A stretch of DNA of 64,000 nucleotides from Capitulum mitella (Eukaryota; Arthropoda; Thecostraca; Pollicipedomorpha; Pollicipedidae), in assembly GCA_030062745.1 (NCBI GenBank), contig CP099841.1:5831423-5895422 (forward strand). Direction: 5' to 3'. The notes under the pieces are model-generated. The model was not told the origin of the DNA. It saw only the letters and a list, made by a program, of their open reading frames with translations, and made no database searches. Position 1 is the stretch's first letter; each line of letters opens with the position of its first letter. The position numbers and the translations under genes are program-made. Positions 23,401 to 32,570 of this stretch are shown here, one piece after another.

Positions 23401-24971
23401 GCGTTCCTTATGCTGGCGCACGGCACCGTCGCCGTCGGCGGGCGTCATTGTGTAAATGGGACTTTTGCGAGGCTGCGGCCGTTTTGTTCGTCGTTCTTTT
23501 GTGTTGCAGCCCACGCCATTTTGCACGCTGGTCTGATCGGACGTAATTGCCGCAGGCTGATGTGGTTTTTGGCCGTCACTGGCGATTTTTTTATGTAGAC
23601 CAACGTGACAGAGTTTTAAACATCGGCTATCGTCTCTGTAACGATGCGGCCTTGGTTTGCGGCGGCTCGTGTACATATTCGGCTGCACTGTGACATGTGG
23701 GTTTGGGGATTGACGTGTGTAACTGACCGTGGGCTTAAGCCGCGACAGCGACGTTTTGTACACTGATGGCGATTGATTGTTGTCCGCTGGCGCCGGTTGT
23801 CGCCGACCTCGCGGACTCGTGCGTCCTGGTGACCGCGCCGTGTCCGTGCCGACAGCCCCGCCGCGGCAGGAAGCGACGGCACTCCTCCCGTTCCTCGTCC
23901 ATGGGCAACGAGCTGGGCACCATGTACACGGAGGCGCCGGACGGCTCGTCGCCGCGCTTCAAGTGCATGCTCTGCCCCAACACGTACTCGCGTCCGGCCA
24001 AGGCGCGCGACCACTTCATCGCCAAGCACGCGCAGATCAAGCGGTTCCGGTGCACGCTCTGTGCGGAGATGTTCCTCACGTACAAGCAGAAGCGGCACCA
24101 CGAGCTGAGCCACACGGCCGACGAGTGCACCAAATGCGGCAAGAAGTACCCGGGCAACAAGCGCGGCATGCTGGAGCGCCACGTGGCGCAGTGCGGCGAG
24201 CTCAAGAAGTGCCGCGTCTGCGGCGCCGAGTTCGAGAGCGTCGCCGAGTTCATCAAGCACCGTCGCGACGCGCACGAAAAGAACGCCACGTGCGACGTGT
24301 GCGGCAAGGTGGTGAGCGCGCGCAACCTGGCCTCGCACCGCGCCATCCACTCGGACGAGCGCAACTACACGTGCCACCTGTGCGGCTCCAGCTTCAAGGC
24401 CAAGGGCAGCCTGGACACGCACCTGCGCACACACAGCGAGGACCGGCCGTTCAGTTGCGCCACGTGCGGCCGCAGCTTCAAGCACCGCAACAACTGGAAG
24501 GACCACGAGCGCGGCCACCTCAACATCCGCGACTTCGTCTGCCACTTCTGCTCCAAGTCGTTCAAGCAGGCCAAGAACCTGAAGCAGCACCTGCGCCAGC
24601 ACGACGCCAACCCGGAGATCTTCACCTGCCCGCACTGCCCCAGCACGTTCAAGTACAAGTACAACATGCTGGCGCACGTGAAGACGCTGCACACGGGCGA
24701 GATGGGCCGGCGCGTGCGGCGGCGGATGCGCGCGCCGTCGGAACTGAGCGCGACCGGCGTGGCCGGCCTGGCCGGGCCCGGCGGCCACAGCTCGCTGGTG
24801 GGGCTCGACCCGCTCCAGCTGTCGCCGGGCTCGGTGACGAGCGACTCCAACAGCGGTGCGCACGCGCCGCCGGCGCCGCTGCCCGGCCGCTCGGTGCCCC
24901 AGCTGAACCCGCTCAACGCCGGCGTGGCGTTCATGCAGACGCTGCAGCACCACAGCATCTTCTCGTCGTAG
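16125..24971 (+). CDS. ZAD-like multi-C2H2 zinc-finger protein, six coding exons
   Basis: Probable nuclear DNA-binding regulator. Join 16125-17444, 18339-18432, 20124-20173, 21547-21813, 22535-22813, 23856-24971: 3126 nt, 1041 residues, all phases compatible. Order: an Ala/Pro-rich and then Glu/Gln/Pro-rich N-terminus; a ZAD-like zinc module with CLVC at residues 378-381 and CDRC at 426-429 followed by a helix across exons 1-2; two C2H2 fingers in exon 4; an Ala-rich and Asp-rich acidic linker in exon 5; and a basic RKRRH stretch with nine fingers in exon 6, ending in a Ser/Pro-rich tail. Three sumoylation-type sites (VKHE, IKQE, VKQE) fit a repressor role, which is inference. The start at 16125 was chosen because an acceptor (TTCCTTTCAG) precedes it by 22 bases; an in-frame ATG at 16065 lies in what would be intron. 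No orthologue was recognised. Confidence 0.82.
17445..18338 (+). other. Zinc-finger gene intron 1
   Basis: GT-AG intron, nothing else recognised. Confidence 0.7.
18339..18432 (+). CDS. Zinc-finger gene, coding exon 2
   Basis: Acceptor TTTGTTGCAG, donor GTAAGT. It codes for the helix that completes the ZAD-like domain (QSKQLKDQVVGFFWDT) and a basic RKGRR end. Phase 0 in, phase 1 out. Confidence 0.8.
19010..19175 (+). repeat. Dispersed repeat, related to 62780-62935
   Basis: Shares GTCTCTTATCTA-like lead sequence, GGAAGGAAATATTGGG, CAAACCAACATGGGTGGGCC and an AAAAGAATACA...AACACCCCTG end with 62780-62935, in the same orientation. Class unknown. Confidence 0.6.
19564..19609. repeat. Near-perfect 46-base hairpin
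   Basis: CTGCTCACTGTTCACCACAG pairs with CTGTGGTGAATAGTGAGCAG, with one mismatch and almost no loop. Confidence 0.8.
20124..20173 (+). CDS. Zinc-finger gene, coding exon 3 (50 nt)
   Basis: Short exon between acceptor GCGTCATTTCCAG and donor GTGAGT. Its phase 1 entry and phase 0 exit are exactly what exons 2 and 4 require; it codes for KSRPSKLLLEAQETAMF. No known domain. Confidence 0.7.
20174..21546 (+). other. Zinc-finger gene intron 3
   Basis: No further exon or repeat recognised. It ends at acceptor CACTGTGTCCTCAG. Confidence 0.6.
21547..21813 (+). CDS. Zinc-finger gene, coding exon 4
   Basis: 89 codons, phase 0 at both ends, donor AAG|GTGGGT. It carries a C2H2 finger (YQCIRCHKI...HFDLVH) and most of a second (CDICEKYF...DRH), whose last histidine comes from the next exon. 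Confidence 0.82.
21814..22534 (+). other. Zinc-finger gene intron 4
   Basis: GT-AG intron, nothing else recognised. It ends at acceptor CGGCCCTCGCCAG. Confidence 0.6.
22535..22813 (+). CDS. Zinc-finger gene, coding exon 5
   Basis: 93 codons between acceptor CCTCGCCAG and donor CGG|GTGAGT. It starts with Ala-His, which can complete the finger begun in exon 4. An alanine run, the VKQE site and two Asp/Glu runs follow, including DEDDDDDDE. Confidence 0.78.
22814..23855 (+). other. Zinc-finger gene intron 5
   Basis: GT-AG intron. A second possible acceptor 14 bases inside the next exon (GGCAG at 23869) would break the frame given the phase 0 donor. Confidence 0.6.
23856..24971 (+). CDS. Zinc-finger gene, coding exon 6 with nine fingers
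   Basis: 371 codons plus stop. It begins PRRGRKRRH, a likely nuclear localisation signal. Nine consecutive fingers run from FKCMLC to FTCPHC. The third is a C2HC variant (CTKC...HVAQC). Linkers are mostly not of the TGEKP type. The tail is rich in Ser, Pro and Gly and ends HSIFSS. Confidence 0.88.
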   Translation, partial: PRRGRKRRHSSRSSSMGNELGTMYTEAPDGSSPRFKCMLCPNTYSRPAKARDHFIAKHAQIKRFRCTLCAEMFLTYKQKRHHELSHTADECTKCGKKYPGNKRGMLERHVAQCGELKKCRVCGAEFESVAEFIKHRRDAHEKNATCDVCGKVVSARNLASHRAIHSDERNYTCHLCGSSFKAKGSLDTHLRTHSEDRPFSCATCGRSFKHRNNWKDHERGHLNIRDFVCHFCSKSFKQAKNLKQHLRQHDANPEIFTCPHCPSTFKYKYNMLAHVKTLHTGEMGRRVRRRMRAPSELSATGVAGLAGPGGHSSLVGLDPLQLSPGSVTSDSNSGAHAPPAPLPGRSVPQLNPLNAGVAFMQTLQHHSIFSS

Positions 24972-25677
24972 GCGCCCGCCGCAGTCGCCCGCGCCGGCCA
25001 GGTGGCGCCGCGCCGCGCGCCGGTCGGCCGCCGCCGCGGCGACGTACAAGCATTTCAGTGTCATCCCGCGCGCGAACCACGGCTGTCACCGTAGCTGGAG
25101 AGGTTTGCTCCGCGGTAGTCTGAGGAGCCTGGCGGCCCGGCGGGCTGGTGCCCCGCTGGCAGGGCATGCCCGGCTGTTGGTAATCACGCACGGGGCTGCG
25201 CCCCACCGTCAGCTTTTCATTCATTTGCACCGGTTTGGCCCGCACTGCCTGCGTGCCATTATAATATTGCGGGGTCCGGGCCGGTGGCCGGCCGACGCGA
25301 CCGGACGCAGTCACATTCCGGCGCCCACCTGCGCGCGTGCAGGGGGCGGGAGTCGGATAGTCCGTTTTAGGGTCGCACTGCCGCAACGTCCAGTAGTGTA
25401 GAGACAATCGAGGCCAGCGGCCGCGTTTCGTGCCATGCAGTGGCCGGCGTCGGGCGGTAGCCTGCACGCGCCGCTGATCCCCGCGAGTTGGACGGGGACC
25501 GACCAGGGGTCTAGTATTTTTTCGAAGTTTGTAGTTGAGCGGACGCCCGCGACGGCGTGGCCGATTCGAGCAGCGCGCCGACCGAGCGTGTTGTCTGGAC
25601 CAGCGAAGGGCTTTTGTAACGAGCTTGTATGGTGGTCTCGTACACCCGGACACGGATGTTAAACAGGTGGAAATGCG

Positions 25678-25683
25678 TTTATT
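25678..25683 (-). terminator. POLE3 polyadenylation signal
   Basis: AATAAA on the minus strand, 78 bases beyond the POLE3 stop codon and inside the 3' UTR of the opposing zinc-finger gene. Confidence 0.6.
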
Positions 25684-25748
25684 TGTACACGGTTTTGACT
25701 GGAAACGATGGCTATATACAACGTGTGCGTATGCAGTATGGGGTATAC

Positions 25749-25754
25749 AATAAA
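25749..25754 (+). terminator. Zinc-finger gene polyadenylation signal
   Basis: AATAAA on the plus strand, only seven bases before the last codon of POLE3 on the other strand. Cleavage 10-30 bases further would fall within POLE3 coding exon 3. Confidence 0.65.
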
Positions 25755-25760
25755 GGTACA

Positions 25761-25870
25761 CTAATCGGCGCCGTCGGCTGGTTTTTCGGTCGCGTCCTCG
25801 TCCCCCGCCCCGGAGTCGTCCGCCTTCCGCTTCTTGGTCAGCTTCTTGTTTTTCTGCCTCGATTTGTGGT
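25761..25870 (-). CDS. POLE3: POLE3 coding exon 3 (charged tail)
   Basis: Acceptor CTTCTCGGCAG. Completes a GAC codon, then [18 protein letters not shown] and an acidic end, with stop TAG at 25761-25763. The basic-then-acidic composition matches the human tail although the sequence is diverged. Confidence 0.85.
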
Positions 25871-26417
25871 CTGCCGAGAAGACGGGCAACGTCATCATTT
25901 ATAGGTGTTTGACAGGCTCCTACTTCTGTACACCTACTTATCAGTGCTATGTGCTACAGTTTACCCTCATGCCCACGAAGATGTGTCGATAAACCGAAGG
26001 CACGTCGGGAAAATTCTTAGTCTTGCGAAGGGTAAACTTCCCGGTTGCACGTCGTTCAGTTCGTCATGCACAACTTGTCATCAGTTCAGACTGCGCAGGT
26101 CATGGTTTTGGGCGGTATTCGACACAACCGGCCGGAGAACGAACGGGTGGGCGGTTAATTTTGGGGGACAAAACTAAAACCTCCGTAATTTTGTTTCTTA
26201 TTCAGTTGCGCCGCCAAAAGCGGCATGCAAATAACGCAAAGCACATCACTTGCTCTCAGTAGAGCACTACTCTGACCGAAAGCCCACAGTTCGCGCACGC
26301 TCGCCGACCCCTTTTAATTTCGCGGGGTCTCATCAATGTATGGTATCACTAATCCGAAGCAACGCTTCAACCGTGGGTCAAGACATCAACCGAAACCGTG
26401 AGTTATTATTTTTTGTA

Positions 26418-26463
<46 letters not shown>

Positions 26464-29400
26464 TGCTTGGCTTCAGAAAACCTATGACCTCTATCCTCAG
26501 TGGGACGCAAGAGGCAAATCGGATGAGGTATCGTCCCGGCCTGCAAGAGACACGTTTCCCCTCCAGCTAGCGAGACGCGTCAAACAGGTAGTGAGCGGCA
26601 CCCAAGTCCGACCAGAAGACACAGCCACCACTGGGGTAGTGTTGGACTATGAAAGGTACCAATACATGCCACTGACACGTGTTACAGTAGGTGGCGCGGT
26701 CCATATTGGCCCGACTGACCATACAAAGAGTGACGTCACCGACCTCGGCAAGACAGCCACTCACATCCGCAACTTCCAGGGAAATTCGCTGTTGGCACAC
26801 TACCGCCCTCCTCTAGGATATTTCCCCTTGGCCCTACCCGGGACCAGGGCCCTATGTAGCCCTGGTTACGTGGCTATCACTCGAGCCATGGGGAAAACAG
26901 CTTTCGTTAATGGGTGTAGCTAGTCCAAGTTTATACCACATCATTAATAAGTTGGAGATCAAAAGAGATGTTAGCCATGCAAACCAGGACAGAACAAGAA
27001 GCAGAATCTTAAAATGGGGATTTAGAACATGAGAGCCCATCTTCAGGTTGCCGCCAACAAAGGAGATGTGTCCCAATGTTTACAGCTCTAAAATTACGCA
27101 TCATTTTGATTTACATTTCAGGAAGCATTGAAAATGCACCATTCCATTACAACAAAAGAACGAAAACACCCAACGCAGATATCCAAGTTAACAATCAAGC
27201 TGAAGATCCAAAACATTTGTGCTAACCGTCTAGGGGAAACCTAACGGCGCCTGGGCACACCAACATTAAAACAGCCGACGAACATCGTTATCGTTACATG
27301 GCTATCACTCCAGCCATGGGGAAAACGGCTTTCGTCGGCTGTTTTAATGTTGATGCGCCCAGACGCCCTTAGGATTCCCCTAGACGGTTGGCACAAATTT
27401 TCTGGATCTTCTACTTGAGTGTTAACTTGGATATCTGCGCTGGGTGTTTTTGCTCTTGCTGTAATGGAGTGGTGCATTTTCAATACTTCTGAAATGCAAC
27501 TCAAAATGATAAGTAATGTTAGAGTTAGTAAACAATGGGGCACATCACCTTTGTCGGCGGCAACCTGAAGATGGGCTCTCATCTTCTAAATCCCCATTTT
27601 AAGATTCTGCTTCTTGTCTTGTTCTGGTTTGCATGGCTAACATCTCCTTTGATCTCCAACTTATTAATGGTGTGGTATAAACTTGGACCAGCTACATCCA
27701 TTAATGGAGAATAACCGACAACACATCGTTTCGGCAATTTCGGATTTTCTTTTAAAATTTTCGCTACAAACCCACAAACATCCATTTTTGTTCAGGAACC
27801 AATCATGACTGATATTATGAGATACCAAACTAACTTTTTGTGTGCACATCCGAAACTTTTGGATTTTCTACTGCTAATCTCATACACATGGTGCATTTAG
27901 CCACGTTTAACTTCTGTCTAAAAACTAACCGCCAATGTGTGAAGCTCCTAAACATCATCGTGGAAGTCGCGTGTACCCAGAGCACACCGACAAAGAACGG
28001 AAAGACCGCCGTCTCACCAACCTTCCAGAGCCTCATTCAGAGGGTCGGCGAACTCCTCAAAGTCCATCTCCGTCAGAGCCGAAATGACGTCCGTTCCGGT
28101 GACCGTTTTCCGCTTGCTCTGCTGCGCCTGCGGCGGACGGCCACTCGACCGATCAGACAACCCGCAGCAGCATTTAGCGAGCGCAATCCCAGAGAGCGCC
28201 ATTTGTACACCTGGGCATTATGTCGATAGTGTCACTGCCATTAGCATCATCACTGCCACGTACTGACAAGATGTGATGACTGTTAACCCTATTCCCGGAG
28301 GGCTAGAGGGTATGGCCGATTCCCGGCGGGGGGGGGGGCGGATTCGGCCCCCCCTGAGATCTCGAGAACTACTTGTCAGATTTCATCGCAACAAACGGCA
28401 ATCGATTTGCCTTCACGTGAACTACATTTTTATAAAAATAAATTTTCAAAATTTTGAAATTTGAGGATACAGGGGGGGGAAAATGTCAAAATGGGGGGTA
28501 CTTTTGAACTTCTTATAACTCCGTTGTTTATGGACCGATTTCAATGAAACTGGCATGAATCGAGAGATTATGGATAGAGCTTTTACCATGGTCCCCAAAT
28601 CTGAAATTTTGAGAATAATTCATGGGCGTTCACAGGGTTTCAAAAATAGGAGGATTAATTTTCTAACAACTGGATGAACAAAAGAGGCAAACACCTTTTT
28701 TTGGCTTCTGCTAGTCATGTTATTCTAATAATATGACTAGCAAATAATTCTAATAGAAGTACAAATCGCATTACAATGTTTGTATAATGTTAGCATAGGC
28801 GGTGCCAGGGACATGAAAAAGGGGGAACTGTCATGGTCACACGTTCTTCAGATCAACTTGTGACCTTTGACCTTAAATGACCTCCAGTGACCTTGGGGTC
28901 ACTTGGAATGATCTCCTGTGCATTTAATATTATCTTTAAACGTTTTCAAGCATTTGAATTCATTCTATTTCAAAAATTTCGTTTTATGGCTATTGCGATA
29001 TAGGGTACGAGCACGGACATTTTAGGTCATAGCTCCGTGACCCGACCCGATATCAAGCTAAAACTTGGTACACAAGTAGAAGGCACCCTTCTACGTCATA
29101 TATATTCCGGATTTGGCATTTGAAAAAACGGCCCCGAAATTATAGCGAAAAAAACAAATTTTGAATTTTGACCTTGACCTGACCTTGTAAAATGACCTCA
29201 GGAGAACAAAGCTATCTCTGCACATTACCCAACTATTTAGCTATACATCCATATAAAGTTTTAAGTTCTATCTTAAAAACTCTGTTTTTGGCAGACATTT
29301 TCCTTTTATCCTTAACATGGCCAAAAATGGCATGAGGTGCCTCCCAAAAACGTTGCCTGGCTCCGCCCCTGTGCAAAAAACAACTTTGAAATTTTGTCAC

Positions 29401-30089
29401 GGCACGTAGAAAGAATAGCTAGGAAAAGTCACCAAGTTTCGCGAAGCTGCGTTAAAAAGCCAAGAATTGGCAAGCAAAAAACCCGAGGGGGGGGTCGGAT
29501 TCCGTCCCCCTGCCGGGAATAGGGTTAAAGATTCCATTCCAAAATTTTAAGAAATTATACATATTCTAAAAATCAGGCATCAGGAAATCAGTAACAGTCA
29601 AACACTTGTGGATGGTGGACTGTAACAGTGATTGCAATGACCAGCATCCCAAATTTGCTGATCTATTTGTATTCTGTGACCAATGGCCAGAAAATTGGTA
29701 TAATCATTCTTGAATGAGACAAACGTTTATGCAATAGCAAAACAATGTTCATGTGAACAACTCACATGGCATACTTACAAGAATTATATACCTTCTTTAA
29801 CTCTCCTACATTGCTTCCCACTACATCAGAATAAGCATCTTACACAGGGAGAATATTTCACACAAAACACTGTAGCTATGTCATGATGCACACCTGTTTA
29901 GCCACATCATTCTGATGCACTCACTAGTGAGTTGGACTGGGAGGTCAGGTACAAGACAAACACGGATGCAGCCCGACACACTGCTTGACGAGCTTCTTTC
30001 GAGACACTGCATCCTTCAGGCAGGGCATCTTTCATAAGGCGGGCCACCACAGATGCAGGCAGGTTCAAATCCTCTGGCCGCTCAGCCAT
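25761..30089 (-). CDS. POLE3: DNA polymerase epsilon subunit 3, three coding exons
   Basis: Small histone-fold subunit that pairs with POLE4 in the leading-strand polymerase and also serves in the CHRAC remodelling complex. Complement join 25761-25870, 28022-28127, 29925-30089: 126 residues (human 147). The N-terminus [11 protein letters not shown] is nearly identical to the vertebrate protein. The H2B-like fold follows, with [20 protein letters not shown] and [20 protein letters not shown], then EALE, a basic [10 protein letters not shown] stretch and an Asp/Glu-rich tail. Exon phases are 0 and 1, and all joins keep frame. Intron 1 holds a full TTAA-target element; intron 2 holds a large palindrome. 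The intron 2 donor chosen (GAAG|GTTGGT) competes with a better-looking GTGAGA four bases on. The gene diverges from Abl and converges on the zinc-finger gene. Confidence 0.9.
26416..26463. repeat. (ATT)n microsatellite
   Basis: About sixteen ATT units. Confidence 0.95.
26865..26907 (+). repeat. 43-base direct repeat, first copy
   Basis: GTTACGTGGCTATCACTC followed by AGCCATGGGGAAAAC and GCTTTCGT. The second copy, with few differences, is at 27293-27335 in the centre of the palindrome. Confidence 0.8.
26904..27706. repeat. Large palindrome, arms about 375 bp
   Basis: The left arm 26904-27282 is the reverse complement of 27331-27706 with moderate divergence. Landmarks are GTAGCTAGTCCAAGTTTATA / TATAAACTTGGACCAGCTAC at the outer ends and ACATTAAAACAGCCGACGAA / TTCGTCGGCTGTTTTAATGT at the inner ends. 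The 48-base centre includes most of the second copy of the 43-base direct repeat. Transcribed within POLE3 pre-mRNA it would fold into a long hairpin. Confidence 0.85.
28022..28127 (-). CDS. POLE3: POLE3 coding exon 2 (second half of histone fold)
   Basis: Acceptor GTCCGCCGCAG, 35 codons plus one base. Encodes [20 protein letters not shown] and [15 protein letters not shown]. Donor by frame is GAAG|GTTGGT. Confidence 0.9.
28128..29924 (-). other. POLE3 intron 1
   Basis: Mostly occupied by the complete TTAA element at 28287-29524. The donor in gene sense is CTA|GTGAGT. Confidence 0.75.
28287..29524 (+). mobile_element. Complete TTAA-target (piggyBac-like) non-autonomous element, 1238 bp
   Basis: Starts CCCTATTCCCGG and ends CCGGGAATAGGG, a perfect 12-bp inverted pair, bounded by TTAA at 28283-28286 and 29525-29528. 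A second inner CCGATTCCCGGC/GCCGGGAAT-like motif with a G-run lies just inside the ends. It codes for no transposase. It is the best preserved of the copies in this window and serves as the reference for the others. Confidence 0.88.
29925..30089 (-). CDS. POLE3: POLE3 coding exon 1
   Basis: 55 codons from ATG at 30089 to NSL, donor CTA|GTGAGT, phase 0. Encodes the first half of the histone fold, including [20 protein letters not shown]. Confidence 0.92.
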
Positions 30090-30111
30090 GGCTTAAGACA
30101 AATTTCACCTC
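30090..30111 (-). other. POLE3 5' UTR segment behind a splice acceptor
   Basis: The minus strand reads CCTTTCTGTCCACAG ending at 30112, a strong acceptor. A non-coding first exon probably lies upstream near 32.6-33.6 kb. Confidence 0.55.
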
Positions 30112-30886
30112 CTGTGGACAGAAAGGCAAGAATACACTAATGCTATCAGAATACAACCAACCCTAATAAGGCAGATTCACAAGCAGAGTCCAATGCAATC
30201 ATGCAACTTTGCTCCAGGGCTGTAAATGGAAGACACATGAAGTCCTGTATGTAAAGCAAAGGAATACTGTTTTGCCAGCAATGCTTCCAATTTGTCAAAC
30301 TTCAAAAACACTGTTTGGATTACAGAGATATTTAGCAAAAAATCCAAATTAACAGAGTCACTTGAGTACAGAAGTTTTGTGCTCCTCAGGACATGAACCT
30401 CTTTATGGAACATCCAAAGTCCCAGTGAGGCACTGAATGTCTGCCTTTACAGAAGCTAAGTACAGAAGGATGCGGCAATTTGAAAGGCATTTTTTTCTTA
30501 GACCAGATAGGACTTGTGATTATAATGTACTGCTATACTGCTACTGCTACTGACTCAATAGAACTGACTGCTATTTGAACGCCACTGAAAATAGTCTCAA
30601 CATGGACCTGGGATGCTAAATGACATTCAGTTTCTGGTGCATAGGGACCTCTTCTAACAAAAAGGGGTCATAGCCCTGGTATCCCCCTCCCCAAACCCTA
30701 TAGTAGTGATACCTTTATGTGAAAACCTTTCTGTAACCTTTCAAATGCAAAATCTAAGAACAGGAACAACGTAGCAGAGCGAACAATGTTTTAAAATGTA
30801 AATTTTTGCAAACTTACCAACTTTTCTGGTAGTTTGGTTTTGCAGAAATGGGTATCTGGAAAAAGCCATCTATGCACCTAGATGCA

Positions 30887-30968
30887 GCATATAGTGCATC
30901 ACAACAAGCTGGACCCTTAGGCACAAAGCATATAGTGCATCATAACAAGCTGGACCCTTAGGCACAAA
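30887..30968 (+). repeat. 41-base tandem duplication
   Basis: Two copies of GCATATAGTGCATCA followed by CAACAAGCTGGACCC and TTAGGCACAAA, differing at one base. Confidence 0.9.
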
Positions 30969-31914
30969 CACAAATGCAAGTGCTAAAACAATACCAGACT
31001 AAACTTCTCAGATGTTAAATGCTTTGTTTCATTTGGGGCCATGAATAAGTAATTTGGCTATAACTATAACCAAACCAAACACATGCACTCTTATTCTTTA
31101 ATTTTCTGCTTGTGAACTAAATAGTCAAGCATCATTCATATTCTCAATTCTAGATTGAGAATGTTCAGGACAAACTGCTGACAAATGTGGCATAACAGCC
31201 ATCACTTGGCTAAATACATCTCATCCTTGTTCTCTTTTACTCCTTCATGCAGCAATGCCCACCCTATTTCATATACTCTCCTGCCACACATGAAACACTG
31301 AACCTTATTTTGGCTTCTGCATAATACACCTGAGGCCATAAATATGCTTACCTGAAATCCTTGGGGAGAAGTAATGTAATTTCATAAAAACTGTGATACT
31401 CTTCACAATGAAACTATGCTGAACAGATTGTTGGAAAAATGACAAAGGTGGAACATTTCCTCTGAAACATTGTCTTGGCACACATAACAAACAACCTCTG
31501 CATCTGCAATACTATACTTTTTCACCTTTTCACAGACCACTTTTGCTATACATACAATATAGAAGAGCTGATAAGCTTTCCTATGAAAGCAAGAAATAGT
31601 GATATGGTTTACTGATATGGTTTTCAAAGGAAATGGAATTATATTTTGCTGTAAGCAAACATGACCAGAATAGGCAATGCCATCTTGTTTACACTTCCTT
31701 TGCTCTAAGGATACCCTATGCACTGCATAAGGTCTGATGATGTCAGCAATAAATGATACTAGAGGCCAGTCCGATAAACAGATGTTCGGGGGTGTAATGT
31801 TGCACCAAAGCCAAGGCACAACCCCATGCCGCAGTATAGGATACTAGAGGCCATAGGCCGACAAAGGGTGAGATTGAACTTGGCTCTGTCCAACAGAGGT
31901 TAGGTTGTGCAACT

Positions 31915-32025
31915 TAAAAGGTAAGGTTAGGTTAGGTTAAGTAAGGTAAGGTCAGGTTAGGTTGGGTTAGGTTAGGTTAGGTTAGGTTAGGTTAGGTTGG
32001 GATAGGCTAGGTTAGGTTAGATTAG
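31915..32025 (+). repeat. Interstitial TTAGG telomere-type repeat
   Basis: About 110 bases of TTAGG units with some variants (TTGGG, TAAGG), densest at 31960-32000. TTAGG is the ancestral arthropod telomere unit. Confidence 0.85.
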
Positions 32026-32570
32026 TCATCTTTTTTATCATTCATTTGGTTATACTGATGGCATCATTAGGTCCAAAATACCTTCACCTTGGGAACTGCC
32101 CATTTTGACTTTGTTGCCACAGATTCACAGCAGAATTCAATGAGACAAATGGTGCAGCAGTCAGCAAAAAATACTGGCAACATTTTGCAGTAATTCTTTT
32201 CACTTTCTTCATCTTGAAATGATATTATGCAGCAAGTAAACCACAAGTATTTAACTCAGAATCATTTGTTGTACCACTTTTATGCCATTTATGCATAAAA
32301 GTATGGCTTCCACATCAGTATAAGGTGTCTGGTGCTATTATAGATCATTATCTATCTAAAGAAATATTTTATCCTACCATTCAGTGCCTCATCACAAGAA
32401 CAGGAGCAGAAACTGCATTTGTAGCTATCTGAAGCAGGGTCATAAAAGAAGACACAAAATCTGAGCCCATTGGGGTATTACACCCTATTATCTTGTTGAT
32501 ATATTGTCTTGATATACATAACATTCTTTCTGTCATTACTTTGAGGATAACCACAAGCAATGACTGAAAG

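Larger units (their letters stand above)
24972..25770 (+). other. Zinc-finger gene 3' UTR
   Basis: GC-rich and without motif-bearing frames. It runs to the polyadenylation signal at 25749. Confidence 0.6.
25871..28021 (-). other. POLE3 intron 2
   Basis: Contains an ATT microsatellite (26416-26463), a 43-base direct repeat and an 800-bp palindrome (26904-27706). No exon recognised. Confidence 0.6.
30112..32570. other. CpG-poor sequence, inferred POLE3 5' intron
   Basis: About 2.5 kb with few CpG and no coding motifs. Contains a 41-base tandem duplication and the TTAGG array. Confidence 0.4.

Noticed and set aside
23870..23870. Alternative acceptor GCGGCAG for zinc-finger exon 6
   Set aside because: The exon 5 donor is phase 0, so this acceptor would shift the fingers out of frame; the acceptor before 23856 keeps it.
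23616..25064. Very long minus-strand open frame opposite the zinc-finger exon (and similar frames at 59232-60752 minus and 58191-59456 plus in Abl)
   Set aside because: They mirror GC-rich coding exons with clear domains on the other frame or strand; composition is Arg/Ala/Gly-rich with no motif.
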